From Fodinicola acaciae (GTDB lineage Bacteria; Actinomycetota; Actinomycetes; Mycobacteriales; HKI-0501): DNA of 64,000 bases. The notes beneath the pieces were generated by a model. It saw only the letters and a list, made by a program, of their open reading frames with translations, was not told the origin of the DNA and ran no database searches. The stretch is taken from assembly GCF_010993745.1 (NCBI RefSeq), contig NZ_WOTN01000001.1:995235-1059234 (forward strand), written 5' to 3'. Shown piece by piece: positions 9,049-16,891 of the stretch (position 1 is the stretch's first letter; every line of letters begins with the position of its first letter). The position numbers and the translations under genes are program-made.

Positions 9049-10443
9049 ATGACGGTGTTGATGTCGCCGGCGCGGACGGCGTACCGGTGGCGGTGGCTGG
9101 CGCTGGGCGCGCTGCTGACCGCCGAGGCGATGAACCTGCTCGACTCGACGATCGTGCAGGTCGCCGGGCCGACGATCCACGCTGAGCTGGGCGGCGCGGT
9201 GTCGGACATCCAGTGGTTCGGTACGGCGTACACGCTGCCGTTCGCGGTGCTGCTGATCACCGGCGGCCGGTTGGGGGACCTGGTCGGCCGGCGGCGCGTC
9301 TTCCGGATCGGCGTCGGCGCGTTCGCGCTCGCGTCGGTGGCGTGCGCGCTGGCGCCGTCGGTCGGTCTGCTGATCGCGTTTCGCGTGCTGCAGGGCGCCG
9401 CGGCGGCGATGATCATCCCGCAGACGATCGGCCTGATCAAGGCGATGTTCCAGGGGCCGGAGATGTCGCGTGCGCTCGGCACGATCGGCCCGGTGATGGG
9501 GTTGGCCGCGGTCTGCGGTCCGGTGCTCGGTGGTGTGCTGACACACGCGGATCTCTTCGGCTCGTCGTGGCGGTCGGTGTTCCTGGTCAACGTGCCACTT
9601 TCGTTGGCAGTGCTGGCGATCGCGCCGGTGCTGGTCGAGGATCGCGCGCCGAAACCGCCGCGGCTCGACCTGGTCGGCACGGCGCTGGCCATGATCGGCA
9701 CGGTGCTGATCGTCTATCCGCTGGTGGGCACCGAAATGTCGGCGCTCGGCTGGACATCGGTCGTCGCCGGCCTCGCCGTACTCGTCGGATTTGCCTTTCA
9801 CCAGCGCGGAAAACGTGACGCACTGGTGGAGGTGAGCCTGTTCGCGCGCCGTGTGTTCCCGGCGGCAATGACCACCCTGGGAATGTTTTTCGTTGTCACC
9901 ACAGGGTTGTCGCTGGTGGTCGTGGTGGAGCTGGAGCTCGGACTACGCGCCGACGTGCTGACCGCCGGACTCAGCCTGCTGCCGTGGTCGGTGGCGATGG
10001 GGATCGCCTCCTGGATCGCCGGAGCGTATTTGGTCCCAAGGTTTGGGAAACGCGTGATGTTCGCCGGCCTTTCCGTGCTGTTGCTCGGCATCCTCGGCGC
10101 CATCGGCGCGTACGCGACCGCCAGTCCGACCGCCTATCCGACGCCTTTGTTGTTCGCGCTCGCGATGGTCGGTGTCGGCGTAGGCTTGTTCACACCGGCG
10201 TTCTTCACCTCCGCGCTGCACGCGGTCGGTCCGCAGGAGGTCGGCTCCGCGGCCGGGCTGCTCAACGCCGTCCAGCAACTCGGCGCGACCATCGGCGTCG
10301 CGATCCTCGGCAGCGCCTACGTCGCCAACGCGCACGCCGGAGCCTTGCACGCCGTACGGATCGCGTTTTGGCTGGCTGCGGCGCTGCTGGTGGCGACGGC
10401 CGGCACGGCTGCGCTGATGCGAGAGCCAGCTCACCCAAAGTAG
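9049..10443 (+). CDS. MFS transporter, DHA2 (EmrB/QacA) type
   Basis: This 464-aa integral membrane protein has the drug:H+ antiporter signatures: NLLDSTIVQVAGPTI in helix 1, motif A (GRLGDLVGRRRVF) in the loop between helices 2 and 3, and motif C-like VMGLAAVCGPVLGG in helix 5. Hydropathy read by eye suggests 12-14 membrane segments. It is expected to export a hydrophobic small molecule using the proton gradient; substrate unknown. ATG at 9049 follows GAGGAGG by 4 nt, and the roughly 30 codons open upstream contain the inverted repeat and are not coding. It lies downstream of the LacI gene with a 136-bp gap. Confidence 0.92.
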   Translation: MTVLMSPARTAYRWRWLALGALLTAEAMNLLDSTIVQVAGPTIHAELGGAVSDIQWFGTAYTLPFAVLLITGGRLGDLVGRRRVFRIGVGAFALASVACALAPSVGLLIAFRVLQGAAAAMIIPQTIGLIKAMFQGPEMSRALGTIGPVMGLAAVCGPVLGGVLTHADLFGSSWRSVFLVNVPLSLAVLAIAPVLVEDRAPKPPRLDLVGTALAMIGTVLIVYPLVGTEMSALGWTSVVAGLAVLVGFAFHQRGKRDALVEVSLFARRVFPAAMTTLGMFFVVTTGLSLVVVVELELGLRADVLTAGLSLLPWSVAMGIASWIAGAYLVPRFGKRVMFAGLSVLLLGILGAIGAYATASPTAYPTPLLFALAMVGVGVGLFTPAFFTSALHAVGPQEVGSAAGLLNAVQQLGATIGVAILGSAYVANAHAGALHAVRIAFWLAAALLVATAGTAALMREPAHPK

Positions 10444-10491
10444 TGCTGACTCGGACGTTTGGCGTTTCGCCTGGCGGGTATCAGCAATGCC

Positions 10492-11334
10492 GTGAAGATT
10501 GCCTCCACGCCGGTCGAGACGACCGACCTGACCGTCGTGATCGCCACGCGCAACCGTCGCGCCGAGCTGCTGCGTACGCTGTCGCGGCTGGTCGGACGGG
10601 TCGCGGTGATCGTCATCGACAACGGCTCGCGGGACGGCACGGTCGCGGCGGTCGCCGAGACGTATCCGTCCGTACGGCTGGTCGCGCTGCCGAAAAACCG
10701 CGGCTCGGCCGCGCGCAACATCGGTGTCGAGTTCGCGACCACGCCGTATGTGGCGTTCAGCGACGACGACTCGTGGTGGGAACCCGGCGCGCTGGCCCGC
10801 GCGGCACGCGTCCTGGACGGTCATCCCGAGCTTGGCCTGATCGCCAGCCGCGAGGCCGGCGCGCCAGCCTCGCCGCGCGGCAGCACGCCGTGCGTGCCGA
10901 TCACCGATTTCCTGGCCTGCACGACGGTCGTACGCCGTGACGCATTCCTGGCTGTCGGCGGTTTCTCGCCGGTGTTGTTCCTCGCCGCCGAGGAAATGCT
11001 GCTGTCGTACGACCTCGCCGCCGCCGGCTATTCGTTGTCCTATGTGGACAGCCTGGCGGTGCGGCGCGCGCCGGTGCGGCGTACGCCCGGCGCCGTACGC
11101 CGCCGGCTGGAGCTGCGCAACCAACTGCTGATCAGCTGGATGCGCCGGCCGCTCGGCCGCGCGTTCGCCGACCTGCTGCGGCTCGGCCGCTCCGCCGTCG
11201 TGTCGACCGACGCCCTGGTCGCCTTCGGCTCGGCACTGGTGCGGCTGCCGTGGGCGGTCGCCAACCGGCGGCCGCTGCCGCGCCAGGTCGAGACGGAGAT
11301 CCTCCGGTTGGAGGCGGAGGCGGCGACCGCATAG
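10492..11334 (+). CDS. Family 2 glycosyltransferase
   Basis: The approximately 280-aa protein has the GT-A fold start DLTVVIATRNR, the sugar-nucleotide segment VIVIDNGSRDGT, and the metal-binding loop FSDDDSWWEPG. A later EEMLLSYDLAAAGY matches the acceptor-side ED-type region of the family, and it ends with a basic, helical C-terminal region. It is expected to transfer a sugar from a nucleotide donor in the cytosol; the acceptor is unknown. GTG at 10492 was chosen; a TTG at 10459 with 11 extra residues is possible. It lies 48 bp downstream of the MFS gene on the same strand. Confidence 0.85.
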   Translation: MKIASTPVETTDLTVVIATRNRRAELLRTLSRLVGRVAVIVIDNGSRDGTVAAVAETYPSVRLVALPKNRGSAARNIGVEFATTPYVAFSDDDSWWEPGALARAARVLDGHPELGLIASREAGAPASPRGSTPCVPITDFLACTTVVRRDAFLAVGGFSPVLFLAAEEMLLSYDLAAAGYSLSYVDSLAVRRAPVRRTPGAVRRRLELRNQLLISWMRRPLGRAFADLLRLGRSAVVSTDALVAFGSALVRLPWAVANRRPLPRQVETEILRLEAEAATA

Positions 11335-11344
11335 TTTTCGTTGT

Positions 11345-11396
11345 CCATGGGAGAATCCCGTATTTTTCTCGCCGGAAATACGGGATTCTCCCATGG
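11345..11396. terminator. Long near-perfect inverted repeat, probable terminator
   Basis: A 21-bp perfect inverted repeat has arms at 11345-11365 and 11376-11396 with a 10-nt loop, and three more pairs lie beyond one mismatch on each side. It follows the GT2 stop by 10 bp and has no U-tract. Its arms are far less GC-rich than the surroundings. Confidence 0.6.
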
Positions 11397-11478
11397 TCAA
11401 CGGTTTCGCCGCCGCGCTGCCGGGTAACCGGAAGACAGCGGTCCTGAACAGGGCCGTCTGTAGGAGGTGAAGCTGGCG

Positions 11479-11841
11479 ATGATCGTCGGTCTGCTGCTGA
11501 TCCTGCTGTCGGTTGCCGTCGTCGTCCTCGGCCTGGTGTTCAACGGCACGTTGATGCCGGAGCACGACATCATGGCATTCGGACACCACGTGGCCACCGT
11601 GAACGGCGCCGAGCTGTTCTTCGCCGGTGTCGTGGTCACCGCGGTGTTCTTCCTCGGTCTGTGGATCATGGGTGTCGGAGCGCACCGCCGCCACCTTGAC
11701 CGCAAGGACCTGCGCAGCGCGCGCCGTGATGCCGCCGAGGCGAGCCGCGAACGCGACGAGCTGGCAGCGCAAATGAAGGCGCCCGCGGTGCCCGCCGAAC
11801 CACCTGTCGACACCGGCCGCCACCACACGGCGCCGCGTTAG
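11479..11841 (+). CDS. Small two-helix membrane protein, unknown
   Basis: I do not recognise the family. The 120-aa protein has a first membrane helix (MIVGLLLILLSVAVVVLGLV), a polar loop with a conserved-looking HDIMAFGHHVATVNGAE segment, a second helix (LFFAGVVVTAVFFLGLWIMG), then a basic cytoplasmic helix rich in Arg, Asp and Glu that may form a coiled coil, and a proline-rich tail. ATG at 11479 was chosen because TAGGAGGTGA at 11461-11470 is a near-ideal ribosome binding site 8 nt upstream; the GTG at 11467 is inside that box. The gene stands alone between two hairpins. Confidence 0.65.
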   Translation: MIVGLLLILLSVAVVVLGLVFNGTLMPEHDIMAFGHHVATVNGAELFFAGVVVTAVFFLGLWIMGVGAHRRHLDRKDLRSARRDAAEASRERDELAAQMKAPAVPAEPPVDTGRHHTAPR

Positions 11842-11860
11842 GGTCGAAACAGACCCCAGG

Positions 11861-13393
11861 TCAGGGGGACAAAGGCTCAGCCTCGCGATGGTGCGAGGCT
11901 GAGCCTTTTTGCTCGAGCTGCCGGCGCAGGACTTTGCCGGTTGCGTTTCGCGGCAGCTGGTCGAGAAAGACGAACTCGCGTGGCACCTTGTAGCGCGCCA
12001 GCGTCGATTTCACATACGTGGCAAGGTCTTCCGCGGTCGGTGGCGCGTCACGCGCGACCAGATAGGCGACCAGACGCTGGCCGTACTCGGCGTCGTCGAC
12101 CCCGATGACGGCGGCGTCGGCGATCGCCGGATGCCGGGCGAGCGCGTCCTCGACCTCGCCGGGATAGACGTTCTCACCGCCGGAAACGATCATGTCGTCG
12201 GCGCGGCCGTCGACGTACAAGCGGCCGTCGGCGTCGAAATGTCCGATGTCGCCGGTGCTCATCTCCTTGCCGCTCACGAGGCCAGGTCCGCCGACATGGA
12301 TGACGCCCTGCTCGCCGGTGCGTACGACCTGGCCGGCCTTGTCGAGTACGCGGATCGGCGTGCCTTCGCACGGACGGCCGACCGTGCCAGGCGCGGCACG
12401 CAGATCGGCGGCGCTGGCGATCGCGGCGATGCCGACCTCGCTTGAGCCGTATCCGTTGAGCAGCACGTCACCAAACACGTCCTGGAACCGCGCGGCCAAC
12501 TCGGGGCGCAGCGGCGCGCCGCCGGAGATGACGGTGTGCAGAGCGGTGAGGTCGTACGCGTCGTGCGGCGCTGCGAGGAGTCGCTGCAGCATCACCGGCA
12601 CACCAGCGAAGGCCGCGACGCGGTGAGCGGCCATCGAGGCCAGCGCCGTCTCCGGATCAAACCGCCGGTGCAGCACGACCGGCGCGCGCAACAGCGCGGC
12701 CAGGCACCAGGTCGCGAAACCAAAGCCGTGGAAGAGTGGCACGCCGATCATGACCGGCTCGGCGGCGCGCAGCCGCGACCGCCGCAGCGTCGCGACCGTC
12801 GGCGGCAGCATCACGAACGGATTCGCCGCGCGCGGTGCGCCTTTCGGAGCGCCGGTGGTGCCGGAGGTGAGGATGGTGACCTTGCCGGCTCGGACCGGCT
12901 GATCCGTTCGGTGGCGCGGAAAGTCGGTGAGCTCGTGCACGTCGACAGCCGGTGCGTCGAGCGGGAACTCCTTGTCGGCGACCACCACGCTTGGCCGCAT
13001 CCGCTGCAAGACTCCGGCCAGTTGCGGTGCGGAGAATTCGGTGTTGAGGAAGACCACGTCCGCACCTAGCCGGCCGGCGGCAGCCGTGGCGAGCAGAAAT
13101 CCGCGGTGGTTACGGCAAAGCACGGCCACGCTGTGGACGTCGCCGACGCGCGTACGCAGGCCGCTCGCGACGCGCGCGGCCTGGTCGTCGAGCTGGCTGT
13201 ATGTCATCGTGCCGCGTTCGTCGATCACCGCCAGGTTGTCCGGCCGCTGCGCCGCCGCGATCGCGACCAGGCTGGCCGGCGACATGCCGGTCTCACGGCG
13301 GGCGCGTACCAACGCTGGCAGGTGCCACGGCGGATCGAGGACGCCGGACGCGGCCAGCACCCGCACCGCCTGGAGCAGCAACCGCGCGCTCAT
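11861..13393 (-). CDS. Acyl-CoA synthetase (AMP-forming), FadD-like
   Basis: The 510-aa ANL-superfamily enzyme activates a carboxylate, probably a fatty acid, with ATP to an acyl-adenylate and then acyl-CoA. Key motifs are the P-loop TSGTTGAPKG (A3), YGSSEVG (A5), the hinge-region GDIGHFDADGRLYVDGRADD with SGGENVYPGEVE (A7-A8), and the catalytic lysine in LPRNATGKVLRR (A10). The ATG at 13393 overlaps the SDR stop by four bases (ATGA), so it is translationally coupled; the upstream open frame is the SDR shadow. The last 15 or so residues are encoded by the terminator hairpin at 11871-11908 and look non-conserved. It is the second gene of the SDR-ligase unit. Confidence 0.92.
   Translation of the reverse strand: MSARLLLQAVRVLAASGVLDPPWHLPALVRARRETGMSPASLVAIAAAQRPDNLAVIDERGTMTYSQLDDQAARVASGLRTRVGDVHSVAVLCRNHRGFLLATAAAGRLGADVVFLNTEFSAPQLAGVLQRMRPSVVVADKEFPLDAPAVDVHELTDFPRHRTDQPVRAGKVTILTSGTTGAPKGAPRAANPFVMLPPTVATLRRSRLRAAEPVMIGVPLFHGFGFATWCLAALLRAPVVLHRRFDPETALASMAAHRVAAFAGVPVMLQRLLAAPHDAYDLTALHTVISGGAPLRPELAARFQDVFGDVLLNGYGSSEVGIAAIASAADLRAAPGTVGRPCEGTPIRVLDKAGQVVRTGEQGVIHVGGPGLVSGKEMSTGDIGHFDADGRLYVDGRADDMIVSGGENVYPGEVEDALARHPAIADAAVIGVDDAEYGQRLVAYLVARDAPPTAEDLATYVKSTLARYKVPREFVFLDQLPRNATGKVLRRQLEQKGSASHHREAEPLSP
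11871..11908. terminator. Bidirectional terminator hairpin
   Basis: A 16-bp perfect stem (AAAGGCTCAGCCTCGC at 11871-11886, complement at 11893-11908) with a 6-nt loop is followed by T's on the plus strand and has A's before it, so it can serve both the upstream plus gene and the convergent acyl-CoA ligase. It overlaps the last codons of the ligase. Confidence 0.85.
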
Positions 13394-14283
13394 CGGCGAC
13401 CCTGCCGATAGAGCCGAGCCACCACGCCACCCCAGATTTCCTGTGCCGGCGCGAAAGCCGTGTGCGCGGCCTCGGCCCACCACGGACTGATCTTGGCCGG
13501 CCGGTCGACGATCGCCTTGCACACCAGCCCGGCGGCCTGGTCGGCGGTCAGGCCCGGCAGGTTGTCGAAAATGCCGGTCGGCGCGCTCATCCTGGTGAAC
13601 ATCAGCGCCATGTAGATCGTCGAGGTGGTGATGCCGTCGGCCGCGGCTTCGGTCGCCATGCTGCGGAAAAAGACGTCAAAGGCACTTTTCGAGGCCTGGT
13701 AGGCCGACCAGCGCGGCCCCGGCGGAATGCGTACGCCGATCGTGGAGACGTTGACCAGGTGGCCGCGGCCACGCGCTCGCATCGACGGCAGCAGCTCGAG
13801 CGTCAGCTTCACCGGACCGAGGTAGTTCACGTCGATGGTGCGCGTGTAGTCGTGGAACCGGTCGTACGATCGCCGAACCGACCGCCGGATCGACTTGCCG
13901 GCGTTGTGCACGATCACATCGACGTGTCCGTGCTCGTCCAGGATTTTCTTGGCGGTCTCGGCCACCTGCTCGGTGTCGGTGAGATCGGTCGGATACGCGT
14001 ACGCCGTGCCGCCGGCATCGCGGATCAGCGCGGCGGTCTGCTCCAACGCCTCGGCCGTACGCGCCAGCATCAGCACGACCGCACCGGCAGCTCCGAGCCG
14101 CCGCGCCGTCGCCTCACCGAGACCGTACGAGGCGCCGGTGATCACCACGATCCGGCCGGCGACGGCCTGGCGCAGCCGCCGCTCGCTGACCGACGCGTGC
14201 GGGTTGACCAGCCAGCCGCTCACCGGTGAGGTGGTGATGCCTCTGATCAGCGGGCGTGCCAGCAGGTCCTTGACCGTTGCCAT
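13390..14283 (-). CDS. Short-chain dehydrogenase/reductase
   Basis: This 297-aa classical SDR has a roughly 40-residue N-terminal extension, then the NAD(P) motif TGASYGLGEA, the NAG strand-4 motif in VIVHNAGKS, and the catalytic S-Y-K set with YQASKSAFDVFF. It is expected to oxidise or reduce a hydroxy/keto lipid. It is the first gene of a two-gene minus-strand unit with an acyl-CoA ligase (4-bp overlap) and is divergent from a TetR gene, with a promoter/operator element (14318-14353) that recurs upstream of the patatin-monooxygenase operon. The combination SDR, FadD and monooxygenase resembles the mycobacterial mymA arrangement. Confidence 0.9.
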   Translation of the reverse strand: MATVKDLLARPLIRGITTSPVSGWLVNPHASVSERRLRQAVAGRIVVITGASYGLGEATARRLGAAGAVVLMLARTAEALEQTAALIRDAGGTAYAYPTDLTDTEQVAETAKKILDEHGHVDVIVHNAGKSIRRSVRRSYDRFHDYTRTIDVNYLGPVKLTLELLPSMRARGRGHLVNVSTIGVRIPPGPRWSAYQASKSAFDVFFRSMATEAAADGITTSTIYMALMFTRMSAPTGIFDNLPGLTADQAAGLVCKAIVDRPAKISPWWAEAAHTAFAPAQEIWGGVVARLYRQGRR

Positions 14284-14317
14284 CCCTGGCTCCTGTTCGA
14301 CCGGCGCGATATCGTTG

Positions 14318-14353
14318 TTATTCAGATAAGCATGTTATCCAGATACCGTCAAC
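14318..14353 (-). promoter_or_regulatory. Promoter with embedded operator, copy 1 (for SDR-ligase)
   Basis: Read on the minus strand there is a -35 TTGACG (14352-14347), a 17-bp spacer and a -10 TTATCT (14329-14324). Between them lies AACATGCTTA. The plus strand also shows TTATTCAGATA and TTATCCAGATA as direct repeats 17 bp apart. A 36-bp alignment with 17828-17863 gives 25 identities. Confidence 0.75.
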
Positions 14354-14362
14354 GATACGGTG

Positions 14363-14950
14363 ATGTCCATGCCGCGCATGACCCGTACGGAAAGCCAGAC
14401 GCGCAACCGCGAGCTGGTGCTGGCCGCCGCTCGCGAGCTGTTCCTGCGCGACGGCTATCTGGCCACCTCGCTGGCCGCGATCGCCGACGCCGCCGGGTTT
14501 TCCACCGGTGTCGTCTACTCCAACTTCAACGGCAAAGCCGAGCTGGCGCTGTTGGTCGTACGCGAGATCCAGACCGAGCAACTGGCCGCACTGCGGGGGA
14601 TCGTGGAGCGCCGCCGGCCGGTCGACGAAACCCTTGCGGCGGTGCGAAAATGGGGTGAGTCGGCGGCCGACTCCGGCTGGCCGCGGCTGGAGATCGAGCT
14701 GGCGCTGGACGCGCGCAGCGATCCGGATTTCGTCAGCGTGGAGGCGAAACGGCAACGCTCGGCCGTCGCGCAAGGCGCTGAGATGCTGCGCGGTGTAGTG
14801 CCGAAGGTTGTCGCCGACACGCTTCCGCTGGAGGCGATCGCCGACGCGGCGGTCAACTACGCGATCGGGTTCGCCATCCGCCGCCTGATCGACCCGAAGG
14901 CATCGCTCGACCACATGGAGACCCTCCTGCGCGGCGCCTTCACCTCGTAG
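14363..14950 (+). CDS. TetR-family transcriptional regulator
   Basis: The roughly 195-aa protein begins with basic residues and has a TetR HTH (LAAIADAAGFSTGVVYSNFNGKAEL). The C-terminal ligand domain is not assignable. The start is uncertain: ATGs at 14363, 14369 and 14378 are all in frame and no Shine-Dalgarno box is visible, so the transcript may be nearly leaderless. It is divergent from the SDR-acyl-CoA ligase pair, and the duplicated promoter/operator at 14318 and 17828 makes it the natural candidate repressor of both that pair and the patatin-monooxygenase operon. Confidence 0.88.
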   Translation: MSMPRMTRTESQTRNRELVLAAARELFLRDGYLATSLAAIADAAGFSTGVVYSNFNGKAELALLVVREIQTEQLAALRGIVERRRPVDETLAAVRKWGESAADSGWPRLEIELALDARSDPDFVSVEAKRQRSAVAQGAEMLRGVVPKVVADTLPLEAIADAAVNYAIGFAIRRLIDPKASLDHMETLLRGAFTS

Positions 14951-15142
14951 ATGGCTTGGAGAGCGTCCGGGCGTATGGCTTGGAGCGCGGTGAGTGGTGG
15001 CGGTTACGGAGGGCGGATCGGCGAACAGGCCCGCAGTGGCGGCTCGTCGGGGTAGTTGGGCTGCTTTGGTGGTGGGCGGGTTTAGTGGTGGGGCGGGTTG
15101 ATGGTGCGTTTTCCGTGATTGTTGCGTTGGGTGGGTGGTGCG

Positions 15143-15177
15143 CCTGCGCGGAGGGCGACCTCAAGGGGAGGGGCGCG
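15143..15177. repeat. Dispersed 35-nt intergenic repeat, copy 1
   Basis: Positions 15143-15167 are identical over 25 nt to 63796-63820 (it begins CCTGCGCGGAGGGCGACCTC), and the next 10 nt differ at two bases. Both copies lie in G/T-rich non-coding DNA. Confidence 0.8.
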
Positions 15178-15232
15178 CGGGGTTTCGTTGTTGGTTGGGT
15201 TGGGTGGCGCGTGTGCGGTTGGTCTGTGGGTG

Positions 15233-15282
15233 GGTCCGGTTTGTCCGTTCCCCCCGACGAGGGAGAACGGACAAATCGGACC
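15233..15282. terminator. Strong hairpin, 18-bp stem
   Basis: Arms at 15233-15250 and 15265-15282 pair over 18 bp with one G.U wobble and a 14-nt loop. It lies between convergent genes (TetR and monooxygenase) and may act as a bidirectional terminator or as part of a structured RNA. Confidence 0.6.
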
Positions 15283-15418
15283 AGGAGGGTGGCTGGGCGC
15301 CGGACCTGCGGTGGTGTCTCGATGGGTGGCGCGAGGGTCCAGTATGTGGGACGGGAAGGCGTGTGGAGCGCTAAATGTCCGGCTTGCGAGGGTCGCGGAT
15401 GGCGTGAATGTCGAGTTA

Positions 15419-16891
15419 CTAGCGCTGGACGCTGGCGAGCGCCTTGTTGACGAGATAGTCGTCTGGGTCGAAGCGGTCGAGCAGCGTGGTCAGCCGTTTC
15501 GTGGACCACGGCCACGAGAAACTGTTACGTCCGTTGGCGTCGATGTAATAGCTGCGGCATCCGCCAGCGCTGTACGCGGTCTTCGGCAGAGCCGCCTGGA
15601 CGCGCGCGTTGAACGCGTCCTGGACCTGCTGGCGCACCTGCAGGCTGACCGCGCCGCTCGTCCGCAGGTGGCGCAGTGCCGCCATCACGTACGCCAGCTG
15701 CGCCTCGATGATCACGAACGCGGACGTCACTGTGCCGAGGCTCGGACCGAGCAGCAGGAAAAGGTTGGGAAATCCGGCGACGGTGGTGCCGAGATACGCC
15801 TGCGGACTGCCGCGCCAGTGGTCGGACAGGCTGGCGCCGGCGGCGTCGTACACGCGCTCGGCGACCGGCATGTCCAGGATGCGAAAGCCGGTGCCGAAAA
15901 CGATCGCGTCGACCGCCGCGGTGCTGCCGTCCGCGCCGACGACGGTGTTGCCGCGCACCTCGGCCAGTCCGCTCGCGCGCACGCGTACGTTCGGGCGAGT
16001 GAGCGCGGGGTAGTAGTTGTTCGAGATCAGCGGTCGCGTGCAACCGACCGGATAGGCCGGCGTCACCATGCGGCGCAGCGTACGGTCACGGATCGCCGCG
16101 TTGATGTTGGCGACGCCGATCGCCCGCAACGCCGGCTGTAACCGTGGATGGCGGAAGGCGAATCCGAGGGTCTCAAGCGATCGATATTCGCCACCCCGTA
16201 ACAAAGCGAGCGCGTGCGGATTGCGTAGCAGTCGCCGCTCGACCTCCGGCACGTGATGGTCGGGCTTTGGCAGGACCCATTGCGGCGTACGCTGAAACAG
16301 CGTCAGCTCGGCGACTTTTGGTGCGATGGCTGGCACAAACTGTACGGCCGACGCGCCGCTTCCGATCACCGCGACGCGCTTGCCGGTGAGGTCGGCGTCG
16401 TGGTCCCACCGTGAGGAGTGGAAAACCGGACCGTCGAAGCCGTCGATGCCAGGAATCTCAGGAACATGAGGCGTGTGCCATGGCCCGGCCGCCGCGATGA
16501 GGACGCGAGCGGTGAAGTCACCGCTGGTCGTCGTCAGCCGCCACCGTGCCGCGGACGCGTCCCAACGCGCCTGCTGCACCTCCACGCCAAGACGTACGCG
16601 TCCCATGATGCCAAAGCGGCTCGCGGTGTCGGTCAGATACGCCAGGATTTCCGGCTGTCGCGCGAAAACTCGCGACCACTCCGAATTGGGCGCGAACGTG
16701 TAGGAATACAGTCGCGACGGCACATCGCAGGCGCAGCCAGGATAGGTGTTGTCGCGCCAGGTGCCGCCGACGCTCGCGGCCTTCTCCAGCACGACGAAGT
16801 CCTCGAAGCCGTGCTCGCGCAGCCGCACGGCGGCGCCGATGCCGGCCGCTCCGGCGCCGACGACCACCACCTCGTATTCGCTGGTCGTCAC
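15419..16891 (-). CDS. Flavin monooxygenase, Baeyer-Villiger type
   Basis: The 490-aa enzyme has two dinucleotide-binding motifs, VVVGAGAAGIG for FAD and VAVIGSGASAVQF for NADPH, and between them the Baeyer-Villiger fingerprint in the form FHSSRWDHD. It should insert oxygen into a ketone, giving an ester or lactone, using NADPH and O2. GTG at 16891 overlaps the patatin stop as GTGA and has a GAAGGAG box 8 nt upstream; the open frame further upstream is shadow of the patatin gene. An upstream patatin-like hydrolase could cleave the ester product. With the nearby SDR and FadD-like ligase the set recalls the mycobacterial mymA locus. Confidence 0.9.
   Translation of the reverse strand: MTTSEYEVVVVGAGAAGIGAAVRLREHGFEDFVVLEKAASVGGTWRDNTYPGCACDVPSRLYSYTFAPNSEWSRVFARQPEILAYLTDTASRFGIMGRVRLGVEVQQARWDASAARWRLTTTSGDFTARVLIAAAGPWHTPHVPEIPGIDGFDGPVFHSSRWDHDADLTGKRVAVIGSGASAVQFVPAIAPKVAELTLFQRTPQWVLPKPDHHVPEVERRLLRNPHALALLRGGEYRSLETLGFAFRHPRLQPALRAIGVANINAAIRDRTLRRMVTPAYPVGCTRPLISNNYYPALTRPNVRVRASGLAEVRGNTVVGADGSTAAVDAIVFGTGFRILDMPVAERVYDAAGASLSDHWRGSPQAYLGTTVAGFPNLFLLLGPSLGTVTSAFVIIEAQLAYVMAALRHLRTSGAVSLQVRQQVQDAFNARVQAALPKTAYSAGGCRSYYIDANGRNSFSWPWSTKRLTTLLDRFDPDDYLVNKALASVQR

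Larger units (their letters stand above)
14951..15418. other. 468-bp G/T-rich intergenic region without a gene
   Basis: No plausible coding region is seen: the open frames here are low-complexity and lack ribosome binding sites. The plus strand is strongly G/T-rich with repeated GGTGGG and TTGGGT runs, contains an 11-nt direct repeat (14951-14961 and 14975-14985), a 35-nt element shared with 63796-63830, and a strong hairpin at 15233-15282. Confidence 0.6.

Noticed and set aside
9943-11826. Minus-strand open frame of 627 aa opposite the MFS and GT2 genes
   Set aside because: Low-complexity Arg/Gln/Gly composition, and both plus-strand genes have recognisable domains.
14956-15450. Plus-strand open frame of 164 aa in the intergenic block
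   Set aside because: It consists of Gly/Trp/Arg/Val translation of G/T-rich repeats, has no ribosome binding site and runs into the monooxygenase 3' end.
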